From: Verrucomicrobiales bacterium
Lineage (GTDB): Bacteria > Verrucomicrobiota > Verrucomicrobiia > Limisphaerales > CAIMTB01
Assembly: GCA_016795425.1 (NCBI GenBank)
Contig: JAEUHG010000241.1
Location: forward strand, 19,456 to 83,455
Reading direction: 5' to 3'
Length of the DNA stretch: 64,000 nt
The notes below the pieces were generated by a model. That model did no database searches. It was not told where the DNA came from and saw only the letters and a program-made list of their open reading frames with translations. Shown here one piece after another: positions 1 through 8,564 of this stretch. The position numbers and the translations under genes were made by a program. Numbering within the stretch: position 1 is the stretch's first letter; each line of letters starts with the position of its first letter.

Positions 1-1
1 G

Positions 2-925
2 TTGGAGCCGAACGAGTCGGCGTTGGTGACAGCCTTGTGCCGACAATCGACGCATCCCTACGCGCGCCGCATTGCGGCGGCTTTGGGAACCGCACCCGGC
101 ATGGCACTTGATGTGGCCGGATTCGAAGAAGTACCGGGTCGGGGCATGAAGGCGATCGTGGCGGGTCGTCAGGTGGTGGCGGGTTCGAAGGCTTGGATGG
201 AGAGCCACGGTGTCACGGGGGATTGGCCGGAAGTGCCGGCCGGCAGCGCTGTCCACGTGGGGATCGATGGCCGGGCGCGCGGGGTGATGGTTCTTTCGAA
301 TCGGTTGCGGCCTCGGGTGGACCAATTGATGGAATCCCTTTCCGACCGCTACGAATTGGCGTTGTTGAGCGGTGACAACGCCCATGAGCGCGACCGGTTT
401 CAGTCGTTGTTCGGCGATCGGGCGCGGCTGCATTTCAACCTTAGCCCGCAGGACAAGCTGGCCTTCATCAAGCAACTGCAAGCGGGTGGGCGCAAGGTGA
501 TGATGGTGGGCGACGGACTGAATGACGCGGGCGCCTTGCGGCAGGGCGACGTGGGGATCGCAGTGGTGGAAGGGGTGGGGAAATTCTCCCCGGCCAGCGA
601 CGTGATCCTGGATTCGCCGCGCATCTCGAACTTGGGATCGGTCTTGGAGTTCTCCCGGCGAACGGCCCGGGTGGTACGCGCGGGCTTCATGATTTCCGGG
701 GCCTACAACGTGATCGGCGTGTCGATCGCCGCGGCGGGGATTTTATCGCCGGTGATCTGCGCGATCCTGATGCCTTTGAGTTCGGTGACGGTGGTGTTGT
801 TCGCTGTGGGCGCGACGCGATGGACCGCGCGCCGCTGCGGATTGGCGACGACGGCGGTTGAGAAGACCGAAGGCGCCCTGGGGGCGTCAGCGGGCCGGGT
901 ACCGGCCGTTGAACCTGCGACATAG
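2..925 (+). CDS. ccoI: Cation-transporting P-type ATPase, CcoI/FixI-like (5' truncated)
   Basis: This is the C-terminal part of a P1B-type ATPase; the reading frame is open to the window edge, so the true start and the phosphorylated Asp (DKTG) lie upstream. The visible part holds the ATP-binding N domain, the P-domain hinge motif GDGLNDAGAL and the final membrane pair ending in SVTVVLFAVGATRW. CcoI/FixI proteins pump copper for assembly of the CuB centre of cbb3 oxidase in the inner membrane. Assignment to CcoI rather than generic CopA rests on position: ccoS begins 7 bases after the stop and the oxidase genes follow. A generic copper exporter is the alternative. Confidence 0.9.
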   Translation: MEPNESALVTALCRQSTHPYARRIAAALGTAPGMALDVAGFEEVPGRGMKAIVAGRQVVAGSKAWMESHGVTGDWPEVPAGSAVHVGIDGRARGVMVLSNRLRPRVDQLMESLSDRYELALLSGDNAHERDRFQSLFGDRARLHFNLSPQDKLAFIKQLQAGGRKVMMVGDGLNDAGALRQGDVGIAVVEGVGKFSPASDVILDSPRISNLGSVLEFSRRTARVVRAGFMISGAYNVIGVSIAAAGILSPVICAILMPLSSVTVVLFAVGATRWTARRCGLATTAVEKTEGALGASAGRVPAVEPAT

Positions 926-931
926 ACACCT

Positions 932-1120
932 ATGGAAGTCATTATCCTTTTAATCCTGGCGAGCCTGTTGTTGGCCGGCGGGTTTTTGGCTGTGTTCATT
1001 TGGGCGTCCCGTTCGGGGCAGTTCGAGGACACGACCACCCCGGCGATGCGCATGCTCGTGGACGATCCGGCTCCGAAGGCCGGGTCCATCCGCCAATCCC
1101 CCAAACCCAAGCATCCATGA
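932..1120 (+). CDS. ccoS: Cbb3 oxidase maturation protein CcoS
   Basis: A 62-residue protein with one N-terminal membrane helix (about residues 3-25) followed by the CcoS hallmark pattern FIWASRSGQFED, where the short tail after the helix carries the conserved G-Q-F-(D/E)-D run. CcoS is needed for insertion of heme b and CuB into the catalytic subunit. It sits between the P-type ATPase and the oxidase genes, and its TGA stop overlaps the ATG of the next gene (ATGA), suggesting coupled translation. The C-terminal tail after residue 35 is proline-rich and unremarkable. Confidence 0.9.
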   Translation: MEVIILLILASLLLAGGFLAVFIWASRSGQFEDTTTPAMRMLVDDPAPKAGSIRQSPKPKHP

Positions 1121-3240
1121 ACGTTCAGACATTCCGCTACGACAACAAGATCGTGAGGGCCTTCGCGATCGCGACGGTGATATGGGCCATCGTCGGCATG
1201 ACGGCCGGACTGCTGGCTGCGATCCAGCTCTTTTATCCGGGAGCCAACCTGAACCTGCAGTACACGACCTTCGGGCGGTTGCGGCCATTGCATACCAACG
1301 CGGTGATTTTCGCCTTCGTTGGCAATGGCATGTTCATGGGCATCTATTACTCGCTGCAGCGCCTTTGCAAGGCGCGCATGTTCAGCGACACCTTGAGTTG
1401 GGTGAACTTCTGGGGGTGGAACCTGATCATCGTCGCGGCGGCGGTGACCCTTCCGTTGGGGATCACCACGAGCAAGGAGTACGCGGAACTCGAGTGGCCG
1501 ATCGACATCGCGATCGCGCTGGTCTGGGTGGTGTTTGCGGTGAACCTGTTTGGGACCATCATCAAACGCCGCGAGCGCCACATGTACGTGGCGATTTGGT
1601 TCTACATTTCAACGGCGATCACCGTGGCGGTGCTGCACATCTTCAACTCGCTGGAAATGCCGGCGGGACCGCTGAAGAGCTATTCGATTTACGCCGGTGT
1701 GCAGGATGCCTTGGTGCAGTGGTGGTATGGGCACAACGCGGTGGCCTTCTTCCTGACCACCCCGTACCTGGGCCTGATGTACTACTTCCTGCCGAAAGCC
1801 GCGGAGCGGCCGGTTTTTTCCTATCGGCTCTCCATCATCCACTTCTGGGCGCTGATCTTCCTCTATATCTGGGCGGGACCGCATCACCTGCTGTACACGG
1901 CGCTGCCGGACTGGGCGCAGTCCCTGGGCATGGTGTTCTCGGTGATGCTGGTGGCGCCCTCGTGGGGCGGCATGCTGAACGGGCTTCTGACGCTGCGCGG
2001 TGCGTGGGACAAGGTGCGCCAGGATCCGATGCTGAAGTTCATGGTGGTGGCGGTGACCGCGTACGGAATGTCGACGCTCGAGGGGCCGGTGCTCTCGATC
2101 AAGAGCGTCAATTCGTTGTCGCACTTCACCGATTGGACGATCGCGCACGTGCACACGGGCGCGCTGGGGTGGAACGGATTCCTCACCTTCAGCATGCTCT
2201 ACTGGCTCTTCCCGCGGCTCTACAAGACCAAGCTCTACTCGGTGAAGTTGGCCAACTACCACTTCTGGCTCGGGCTGCTGGGCATCATGTTCTACGCGGT
2301 TCCCATGTACTTCAGCGGGGTGACGCAGGGTTTGATGTGGAAGCAGTTCACCGCCGACGGATTCCTGCAGTACCCGAACTTCCTGGAGACCGTGATCCGT
2401 CTGCTTCCCATGCATCGTCTGCGCGCGGTGGGCGGAACCCTCTTCATCCTGGGAGTGGTGGTGATGGCCTATAACCTCTACAAGACCGCGAAGTCCGGCC
2501 AGCCCGTCACCGATGACGAGGTGCAGGCTCCCGCGCTGGACGATGGACACGGTGCTCATGGAAAGGAAGGCGGACACCGCTGGCTCGAATCGAAGCCGGC
2601 CCTGTTCACCATCCTCGCCACGGTGGCGATCCTGGTCGGCGGCCTGATCGAGATTGTGCCGCTGTACCTGATCAAGAGCAACGTGCCCACCATCACCAGC
2701 GTCAAACCCTACACGGCCCTGGAAGTGCTGGGCCGGGACATTTACATCCGCGAAGGCTGTGTCGGGTGCCATTCCCAAATGGTGCGCCCGTTCCGTTCAG
2801 AGACGGAGCGTTACGGCGAGTACTCGAAAGCCGGCGAATACGTTTACGACCATCCGTTCCTGTGGGGTTCCAAGCGCACCGGTCCCGATTTGCACCGTGT
2901 GGGCGGCAAGTATCCGAATGCGTGGCATTACAACCACATGGAGAACCCGAACACGACCTCGCCGGGGTCGGTGATGCCGCCGTATCCATGGCTGCTGAGC
3001 CAGAAGCTGGACACCACCTCGCTTCCGTCGCGCATCAAGGCATTGCGCAAGGTGGGCGTGCCGTATCCGGACGGATATGAGGCGACGGCGCAGAAGGAGT
3101 TGGAGACCCAGGCCAAGGCGGTGGTGGACGGGCTGAAGACCGGCATGGTGCAGGACGCCAAGCCTGACCGCGAGATCATCGCCCTCATCGCCTACCTGCA
3201 GAGGCTGGGGACTGACATCAAGGCGCAACCCAAGAACTGA
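1117..3240 (+). CDS. ccoNO: Fused cbb3-type cytochrome c oxidase subunits I and II (CcoN-CcoO)
   Basis: A 707-residue fusion. Residues 1 to about 480 are the multi-helix heme-copper catalytic subunit CcoN, with the expected heme/CuB ligand motifs: HTNAV (His59), the GHNAV and GPHH motifs, and AHVHTGALGWN (His344, His346). After a linker and one anchor helix (about 497-520) the rest is CcoO, with a single covalent heme site CVGCH (Cys548, Cys551, His552) and the downstream MVRPFRSE and GPDLHRVGG motifs. In proteobacteria ccoN and ccoO are separate genes; a fused form is known from other phyla. The start is the ATG overlapping the ccoS stop, in preference to upstream in-frame codons that would read through ccoS. 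Confidence 0.95.
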   Translation: MNVQTFRYDNKIVRAFAIATVIWAIVGMTAGLLAAIQLFYPGANLNLQYTTFGRLRPLHTNAVIFAFVGNGMFMGIYYSLQRLCKARMFSDTLSWVNFWGWNLIIVAAAVTLPLGITTSKEYAELEWPIDIAIALVWVVFAVNLFGTIIKRRERHMYVAIWFYISTAITVAVLHIFNSLEMPAGPLKSYSIYAGVQDALVQWWYGHNAVAFFLTTPYLGLMYYFLPKAAERPVFSYRLSIIHFWALIFLYIWAGPHHLLYTALPDWAQSLGMVFSVMLVAPSWGGMLNGLLTLRGAWDKVRQDPMLKFMVVAVTAYGMSTLEGPVLSIKSVNSLSHFTDWTIAHVHTGALGWNGFLTFSMLYWLFPRLYKTKLYSVKLANYHFWLGLLGIMFYAVPMYFSGVTQGLMWKQFTADGFLQYPNFLETVIRLLPMHRLRAVGGTLFILGVVVMAYNLYKTAKSGQPVTDDEVQAPALDDGHGAHGKEGGHRWLESKPALFTILATVAILVGGLIEIVPLYLIKSNVPTITSVKPYTALEVLGRDIYIREGCVGCHSQMVRPFRSETERYGEYSKAGEYVYDHPFLWGSKRTGPDLHRVGGKYPNAWHYNHMENPNTTSPGSVMPPYPWLLSQKLDTTSLPSRIKALRKVGVPYPDGYEATAQKELETQAKAVVDGLKTGMVQDAKPDREIIALIAYLQRLGTDIKAQPKN

Positions 3241-3245
3241 GAGCC

Positions 3246-3455
3246 ATGATCAAGAATGTCCTGACGCATATTGGCGGGATCGAGGCGTATGGCATCGCCT
3301 CGGTCAGCCTGTTCTTCGTGTTCTTCATTGGCATGCTGATCTGGGCGTTTCGCCTGAATCGGCAGCGCCTCGACGACATCGGCAGGCTCCCGCTCCACGA
3401 CGACACCCTGCGTTCGCAAGATTCGAACCCTCACATCGATATCGCCCATGAATGA
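3246..3455 (+). CDS. ccoQ: Small cbb3 oxidase subunit, CcoQ/FixQ-like
   Basis: A 69-residue protein with one membrane helix (about residues 14-35, rich in Val, Leu and Phe) followed by a short charged tail starting FRLNRQRLDD. Size, topology and location between ccoNO and ccoP match CcoQ, a small subunit that stabilises the cbb3 complex. Sequence conservation in this family is low, so the call rests mainly on context. Its 3' end overlaps the ATG of ccoP by 8 bases. Confidence 0.75.
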   Translation: MIKNVLTHIGGIEAYGIASVSLFFVFFIGMLIWAFRLNRQRLDDIGRLPLHDDTLRSQDSNPHIDIAHE

Positions 3456-4038
3456 CTCCAAGGATCAGGATCCGTTGTTGCTGCCCCACGAGGCCGACGG
3501 CATCCGCGAACTCGACAACAAGCTCCCCCGTTGGTGGGTGTGGCTTTTCTATCTGACGACCGCCTTTGCGGCGATCTACCTGGTGTACTATCACGTTCTG
3601 AAGGCGGGCGACCTGCAAGCCGCGGAATACACGAAGGAAATGGAGCGCGGGGACAAGATAAAGTCCGTGGCCCTCGCGCGATTTGAGGAAGGGCTGGGCA
3701 GCATGCAGCCTGCGACTGACCAGGCCATTCTCACCCAGGGCCAACAGACCTTCATGACGCTCTGCGCGCCCTGCCACCGGCCTGACGCCGGTGGATTGGT
3801 GGGGCCCAATCTGACGGACGATTATTGGATCCACGGCCCCAAGTTCAGTGACAATCTGAAAGTGATTTGGAACGGGGTGCCGGAGAAGGGAATGGTCATG
3901 TGGAAGGGAGTCCTTCAGCCCCAGGACATCCATGCCGTAGCCAGTTATATCTATACACTGCGCGGCACGAAGCCCCCGAATCCGAAGCCGCCCGAGAACC
4001 TGGCTCCGGCGCCGACCGGACCAAGCGAATTCGAGTAA
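3448..4038 (+). CDS. ccoP: Cbb3 oxidase cytochrome c subunit CcoP, monoheme form
   Basis: A 196-residue protein with the usual CcoP N-terminal pattern (GIRELDNKLPRWWVWLF then a membrane helix, about residues 30-50) and one cytochrome c domain with CAPCH (Cys106, Cys109, His110). The likely axial Met lies in KGMVMWKG. Canonical CcoP has two heme c domains and about 300 residues; here the second is absent and the protein ends in a proline-rich tail. CcoP passes electrons from soluble cytochromes to CcoO and CcoN, so this enzyme probably has a shorter heme relay. No frameshift is seen: the stop follows a natural-looking C-terminus. Confidence 0.92.
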   Translation: MNDSKDQDPLLLPHEADGIRELDNKLPRWWVWLFYLTTAFAAIYLVYYHVLKAGDLQAAEYTKEMERGDKIKSVALARFEEGLGSMQPATDQAILTQGQQTFMTLCAPCHRPDAGGLVGPNLTDDYWIHGPKFSDNLKVIWNGVPEKGMVMWKGVLQPQDIHAVASYIYTLRGTKPPNPKPPENLAPAPTGPSEFE

Positions 4039-4205
4039 GGCGCGGATGGAGGAGACAGCCTGATTTCCCTCCCTCCTGATGGCTCCTTCGGCTTCTTGGG
4101 GCAGAGCGGAGGAAGCGGGGAGGATGGGGGGTGGGAGGGATTCAGGGATCCTGGTGATCGTTGGAGTGGCACGCGTTGCTGGCGTGTAGTAGTCGTACTG
4201 TCGTT

Positions 4206-5702
4206 GTGAAGACCGAACTCAAAGATCCGAGCGCCCTCCCAACGGTGCCATCGCCGGATGCCGGCAGCACTGTGCTGAAGAAGGTGGATTGGAGCGATTT
4301 CCGCGATCACCTGGCGACCGCGGACAAGGAAGGGCGGCGGATGTGGATCCACCCGCGCAAGCCCAAGGGGAAGCTCTACGACGCGCGGAAGATGGTGAGT
4401 TGGGTGCTCCTGGTGATCATGTTCGCGGGCCCGTTTATTCGCATCCAGGGCAACCCGCTGTTGATGATCAACATCGTGGAGCGCAAGTTCGTGATTCTCG
4501 GCCAGGTGTTCTGGCCGCAGGACCTGCCGATCTTCGCCGTTGCGATGCTGGTCTTCCTGACAGGCATCGTCATCTTCACCGCGGCCTTCGGGCGGTTGTG
4601 GTGTGGTTGGACGTGCCCGCAGACGGTGCTCATGGAGATGGTGTTCCGGCGGATCGAGTATTGGATCGAGGGCGATTCGCATCAGCAGAAGGCCCTGGCC
4701 AAGGCGCCGTGGACGGCTTCGAAGATCGCGAAGAAGGTGGGCAAGCAGGCGGTGTTCTTCGGTCTGTCGTTCCTCATCGGCAATACCTTGCTGGCATACA
4801 TCATCGGGACCGAGGAACTGCAGAAGATAGTTACCGACAACCCGATGAATCATCTGAAGGGCCTGACCTTCATGGTGCTCTTCACGCTGATCTTCTATGG
4901 AATTTTCGCTCGGTTTCGCGAGCAGGCCTGCACGTTCATCTGCCCTTACGGCCGCTTTCAATCGACGTTGCTCGACGAGAACAGCATCGTGGTCGCCTAC
5001 GACCACAAGCGTGGCGAGCACCGTGGGATCCTGCATCGCAAGGAGACCCCGGCACAACGCAAGGAGGCCGGCAAAGGGGACTGCGTCGACTGCAAGCAAT
5101 GCGTGACGGTGTGTCCTACCGGCATCGACATCCGAGACGGAACGCAGATGGAATGTGTGAACTGCACCGCGTGCATCGACGCCTGCGACTCCGTGATGTC
5201 GAAAGTGGGGCGTCCGACGGGTTTGATTCGGTATGCCTCGTTGAACGGCATCGAACGCGGTGAAAAGCTCCGGGCGACACCGCGGTTGATCGGGTACGGG
5301 GTCGTGTTGGTTGCGTTGATCGCCCTCTTTCTTTACCTGCTGTTCACCCGGTCGGAAGTGCAGACGACGCTGTTGCGCGCGCCCGGCGCGTTGTTCCAGC
5401 AGATGCCGAACGGAAAGATCTCGAACCTTTACGTGGTGAAGCTGGTGAACAAGACGCACCGGGAGATCCCGGTGGAGATGAAGTTGGAGAACGTGCAGGG
5501 AGAGATTCGCGTGATGGGTCGTGACCTGCGCATTCCGGCGGAGAAGTTGGTCGAAGTCTCGGTCCTCATCGAACTGGACCCCTCCGTGCTGCGTTCCGGA
5601 AATCATCCACTGCAAATCGGCGTCTACCACGGCGAGAAACGCATCGAGAAACTGAAGACCGTCTTTGTCGGACCCAGGGCATCCACCGTCACCCAGCCAT
5701 GA
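4206..5702 (+). CDS. ccoG: Cytochrome c oxidase accessory protein CcoG (FixG/RdxA)
   Basis: A membrane iron-sulfur protein of about 498 residues. It has several membrane helices, the CGWTCPQT and FICPYGRFQ cysteine motifs, and two ferredoxin-type 4Fe-4S motifs (CVDCKQCVTVCP and CVNCTACIDACD), followed by a C-terminal Ig-like periplasmic domain. CcoG is implicated in copper reduction during cbb3 assembly. I chose the GTG at 4206 (beginning VKTELKDPS); an in-frame TTG at 4161 would add 15 residues that do not look conserved. The 167-base gap before it contains a purine-rich strand and a weak inverted repeat but no clear terminator. The final ATGA overlaps the next gene. Confidence 0.93.
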   Translation: MKTELKDPSALPTVPSPDAGSTVLKKVDWSDFRDHLATADKEGRRMWIHPRKPKGKLYDARKMVSWVLLVIMFAGPFIRIQGNPLLMINIVERKFVILGQVFWPQDLPIFAVAMLVFLTGIVIFTAAFGRLWCGWTCPQTVLMEMVFRRIEYWIEGDSHQQKALAKAPWTASKIAKKVGKQAVFFGLSFLIGNTLLAYIIGTEELQKIVTDNPMNHLKGLTFMVLFTLIFYGIFARFREQACTFICPYGRFQSTLLDENSIVVAYDHKRGEHRGILHRKETPAQRKEAGKGDCVDCKQCVTVCPTGIDIRDGTQMECVNCTACIDACDSVMSKVGRPTGLIRYASLNGIERGEKLRATPRLIGYGVVLVALIALFLYLLFTRSEVQTTLLRAPGALFQQMPNGKISNLYVVKLVNKTHREIPVEMKLENVQGEIRVMGRDLRIPAEKLVEVSVLIELDPSVLRSGNHPLQIGVYHGEKRIEKLKTVFVGPRASTVTQP

Positions 5703-6190
5703 AATCTGAAAACCACCGCTTTAATCCCTGGCCCTACGGCATCATCGCCGCGTTCGCAGTGTTCATCTCCGGCATTGCCGCGATGATTGTGGCCGCCAGT
5801 GCCGATCGCGTCGACCTGGTCGCGAAGGACTATTACGAACAGGAGATTCGCTACCAGGCCCGGGTAGATCAACTGCAGCGGACCGAACCGTTCGCCGATC
5901 AGATCGGAGTCGCTTTCGACGGAGTTACACGCCAGGTCCGCATCCAGCTCCCGCGGGAACACGCGTCGGCTGGGGCGACGGGGAGAATTGAATTCTACCG
6001 CCCGGCGCAGGCCACGGACGATCATTCGCATGGGATCGTGGTGGACGGGGAGGGGCGCCAAGCTCTGTCCGGTGCGGAACTGGCAGCCGGCCTTTGGAAG
6101 GTGCGATTGGGTTGGTCCGTTGGCGGTTTGGAGTATTTCGCCGATCGGGAGTTGGTGGTTTCGGCCCGAGAGGAACCGGCGAAGCTCTAA
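5699..6190 (+). CDS. ccoH: FixH/CcoH family protein
   Basis: A 163-residue protein with an N-terminal membrane helix (about residues 13-36) and a periplasmic domain containing the FixH signature LVAKDYYEQEIRYQ. FixH/CcoH is a small membrane protein that stays associated with the cbb3 complex and is needed for its assembly. It overlaps the ccoG stop by 4 bases, so the two are probably translationally coupled. Family identity is supported by both the motif and the operon position. Confidence 0.88.
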   Translation: MKSENHRFNPWPYGIIAAFAVFISGIAAMIVAASADRVDLVAKDYYEQEIRYQARVDQLQRTEPFADQIGVAFDGVTRQVRIQLPREHASAGATGRIEFYRPAQATDDHSHGIVVDGEGRQALSGAELAAGLWKVRLGWSVGGLEYFADRELVVSAREEPAKL

Positions 6191-6224
6191 TGAAGAGGCC
6201 GCCGGGACGACGACGAGGGATACG

Positions 6225-6932
6225 ATGCATCTTTGGACGGCATGGCTTCTGGGGTTGTTGGGTGGTCTGCACTGCGCGGGCATGTGCGGACCGCTGATGC
6301 TCGCTTTGCCCCGGTCCGGAACGTCGAATGCAGGTTTCGTCGTCGGCCGTCTGGCGTACCAGGGTGGGCGCATCTCCACCTATGCCGTCATTGGGATCGT
6401 GGCGGGATTGGCGGGAAGAGGGTTGGCGATCGCGGGTTGGCAGCGAGGTGTGTCCTTGGTCCTCGGCGTGGTGATGCTGTCGGCGCTGGTGGTTTCGCCC
6501 CGGGCGATGACCGGTTTGGCCTGGCCGGTGAAAGTGGTGGGCCGACTTAAGATGGCGATGGCGGGATTGTTGCGGCGTCGCGGGCTTCTATCGCTGAGCC
6601 TGTTGGGCGCGCTGAACGGACTTCTGCCCTGTGGTTTGGTTTATGCGGCGGGCGCTGGGGCGGCGACGATGGAAAGTGTGTGGGATGGGGCGACCTACAT
6701 GATCGTCTTTGGACTCGGTACCCTTCCGATGATGCTGGGAATCAGTTTCTGCGGCCAACTCGTACCGGCTTCCGTTCGACTTCGTCTTCGGCACCTGGTG
6801 CCGGTGAGCGTCGCGATCGTCGGCGGCCTGCTGGTCCTGCGAGGTTTGTCGCTGGGGATTCCGTATCTTAGCCCCGACCTGGCGACGGGCGCCGCCTGCC
6901 ATACGGCGGTTGGCGGCGTACCTGTTCGCTGA
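6225..6932 (+). CDS. SafE-like (UreH/TauE-type) membrane protein
   Basis: A 235-residue polytopic membrane protein starting at an ATG preceded by a good ribosome site (GAGGGA, about 4 bases upstream). The first helix carries LLGGLHCAGMCGPL, the His-Cys/Met-Cys motif typical of the SafE/UreH-like group, and a second NGLLPCGLVY motif sits in the middle. Such proteins are often found beside cbb3 maturation genes and are suspected of copper or other metal handling, but no substrate is proven. It is the last gene of the oxidase operon, 34 bases after ccoH. Longer in-frame starts would overlap ccoH heavily and are rejected. Confidence 0.8.
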   Translation: MHLWTAWLLGLLGGLHCAGMCGPLMLALPRSGTSNAGFVVGRLAYQGGRISTYAVIGIVAGLAGRGLAIAGWQRGVSLVLGVVMLSALVVSPRAMTGLAWPVKVVGRLKMAMAGLLRRRGLLSLSLLGALNGLLPCGLVYAAGAGAATMESVWDGATYMIVFGLGTLPMMLGISFCGQLVPASVRLRLRHLVPVSVAIVGGLLVLRGLSLGIPYLSPDLATGAACHTAVGGVPVR

Positions 6933-6951
6933 CGGGCGCCGAGGGCGTCAG
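6929..6951. terminator. Candidate hairpin between convergent genes
   Basis: An inverted repeat (CTGACG / CGTCAG) with a GC-rich loop lies between the convergent stops of the SafE-like gene and the transporter gene. It has no T-run on either side, so it could at best be a weak or factor-assisted terminator. Confidence 0.3.
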
Positions 6952-8540
6952 GCATTCATGTCGCTCCACCGTTTTGCCATTCGGCCAAAGATCCAAAGGC
7001 ACAGGGCCGAGACCACACCGACGGCGGCGAAGGGAATCCACACGTAGAGTTGCGGGTGGTAGGTGTCCCAGAGGGTCTGTGTCGCCGTGAAGGCGTCCAT
7101 ACCGGTCACCTCGCTGAGCTTGGCCATGGCTTCGGTACGTTTCACCCCCAGGACAGCCTCCAACTGGGAGATGTCTCCATTCCAGCCCTTGCCTTCCCCG
7201 AAAGAGGTTTTTTCGGCGAGGTACCGCAGGGCGAGGACGGCCTTTTCGCCGAAGTGTCCGTAGACATAGCCGGCGATCTTGGACCCCGCATACACACCGA
7301 CGCCGACCGGGATGTTGACGTAGCCGAGGTAGAGGCCTTTTTTGCCTGGGGGCGCGATGAGGCCGAGATACTCGTTCTTCTTCGGACCGGTGGTCATCTC
7401 GCCAATGGAGAAGCAGAGGATGCCAAGGACGAGGATCCACGCGCTCATGGTCAGGCCGGCGACGAGAACGCCGACCGTTGCGGTGAGCATGCCGATCAGC
7501 ATGGCTTCCAGGGTCCGCATCCGCCGGGTGAGCCAGGCGGCGGGTAGAACTCCTAGAATAATGAAGAGGGAATTGGCGCTGAGGAGGACCTGTTGGGGGA
7601 TCTGGGGACCGCGCGAGGTGGATTCGACAAGAACGCGGTGGAGGTTTTCCGGGAGCCAAGCGAGGCGCTCGGCCATGGGCCTGCTATCCACCCAGTCAGC
7701 GATGAAATTCGGCTGCAGGTCCCAGAGTTGGTACATCATCATCCAGAATCCCGACATGATGAGGAGCCAGGCGATGAGGCGTGCGTCGAGAATGTTGGAG
7801 ATCGTTTTTCCGAGGACCTGGAGGATGGATTCCGCCTTTGAAGCTCCCGAGGGGACGTCCTGGTAGGTTGGCAGGAGGAGGAGGTTGAATGCGGTAAAGA
7901 GGGCCGAGGCGAGGAAGAGATTGCGCCAGGCGTCGGGCGAGTTCGCCTCACCATGGAGCGGGCCGGGCAGGAACATGCTGAGGGCGAGCATCGCCGATGG
8001 CAGGTAATGGCCGATGAAGGCCCCGACATTGACCACCCAATAAAAGACGCCCCATCCCATTGAGGAATTCGCCTTGGTCAGGTTTTGGGCCAGCGACCCC
8101 TGGAGGCTCGGTTTAAAGAAGGCGGTACCGGTGGCGAGGACAAGGATGCCCAAAAAGAAGCCCCAATAGTTGCTGATAAACGGGACGTCTCGCAGCAAGG
8201 CAATCATGATGTAGCCCGCCATCATGAGGGCGAGGGAGAAGGCCAGAGTGCGCTTGTAACCGAAGCGGTCGGCGTACCCTCCGGTCACGATTGGTAGCAG
8301 CGATTGGAAGGCGGCCCACCAGGCGTAGATCGTCCCTTTATCCCCTGCCGTCAGATGGAGGCCTCCGGGGTTGTCCGCCTGCATGATGTAGATGGGCGCC
8401 ATGACCCGGAGGTTGTAGTAAGCCAGGCGTTCTCCCATCTCGATGGTGTTCAGGATCCAGAAGGTTCGACCGAACTTAGGCGGAGGGCTCGCCGCGTCGG
8501 GCGCGGGATCAGGTATGGGAGAAGGAGATGGAGAAGGCAT
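6948..8540 (-). CDS. POT/MFS family transporter
   Basis: A 530-residue integral membrane protein with about 12 helices. The N-terminal EMGERLAYYNLR resembles the E-R-x-x-Y-Y-x-x-R motif of proton-dependent oligopeptide transporters, and the MFS loop motif GGYADRFGYKRTL and the helix NVGAFIGHYLPSA also fit that family. POT proteins import di- and tripeptides with protons, but the cytosolic N-terminal tail and some insertions mean the substrate cannot be read from sequence. It starts at an ATG; the first 20 residues are Ser/Pro-rich. It lies 24 bases upstream of mfd's 3' end but on the same strand, so mfd transcripts could read into it. Confidence 0.85.
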   Translation of the reverse strand: MPSPSPSPIPDPAPDAASPPPKFGRTFWILNTIEMGERLAYYNLRVMAPIYIMQADNPGGLHLTAGDKGTIYAWWAAFQSLLPIVTGGYADRFGYKRTLAFSLALMMAGYIMIALLRDVPFISNYWGFFLGILVLATGTAFFKPSLQGSLAQNLTKANSSMGWGVFYWVVNVGAFIGHYLPSAMLALSMFLPGPLHGEANSPDAWRNLFLASALFTAFNLLLLPTYQDVPSGASKAESILQVLGKTISNILDARLIAWLLIMSGFWMMMYQLWDLQPNFIADWVDSRPMAERLAWLPENLHRVLVESTSRGPQIPQQVLLSANSLFIILGVLPAAWLTRRMRTLEAMLIGMLTATVGVLVAGLTMSAWILVLGILCFSIGEMTTGPKKNEYLGLIAPPGKKGLYLGYVNIPVGVGVYAGSKIAGYVYGHFGEKAVLALRYLAEKTSFGEGKGWNGDISQLEAVLGVKRTEAMAKLSEVTGMDAFTATQTLWDTYHPQLYVWIPFAAVGVVSALCLWIFGRMAKRWSDMNA

Positions 8541-8564
8541 GGGAGTGAGGCGACAGGGTTGCGG

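Noticed and set aside
4039..4205. Purine/pyrimidine-rich inverted repeat before ccoG
   Set aside because: Pairing is poor and no T-run follows; only noted as intergenic composition.
3951..5630. A 559-residue minus-strand open frame opposite ccoG
   Set aside because: His/Arg/Leu-rich shadow of ccoG; the plus strand carries the intact 4Fe-4S protein.
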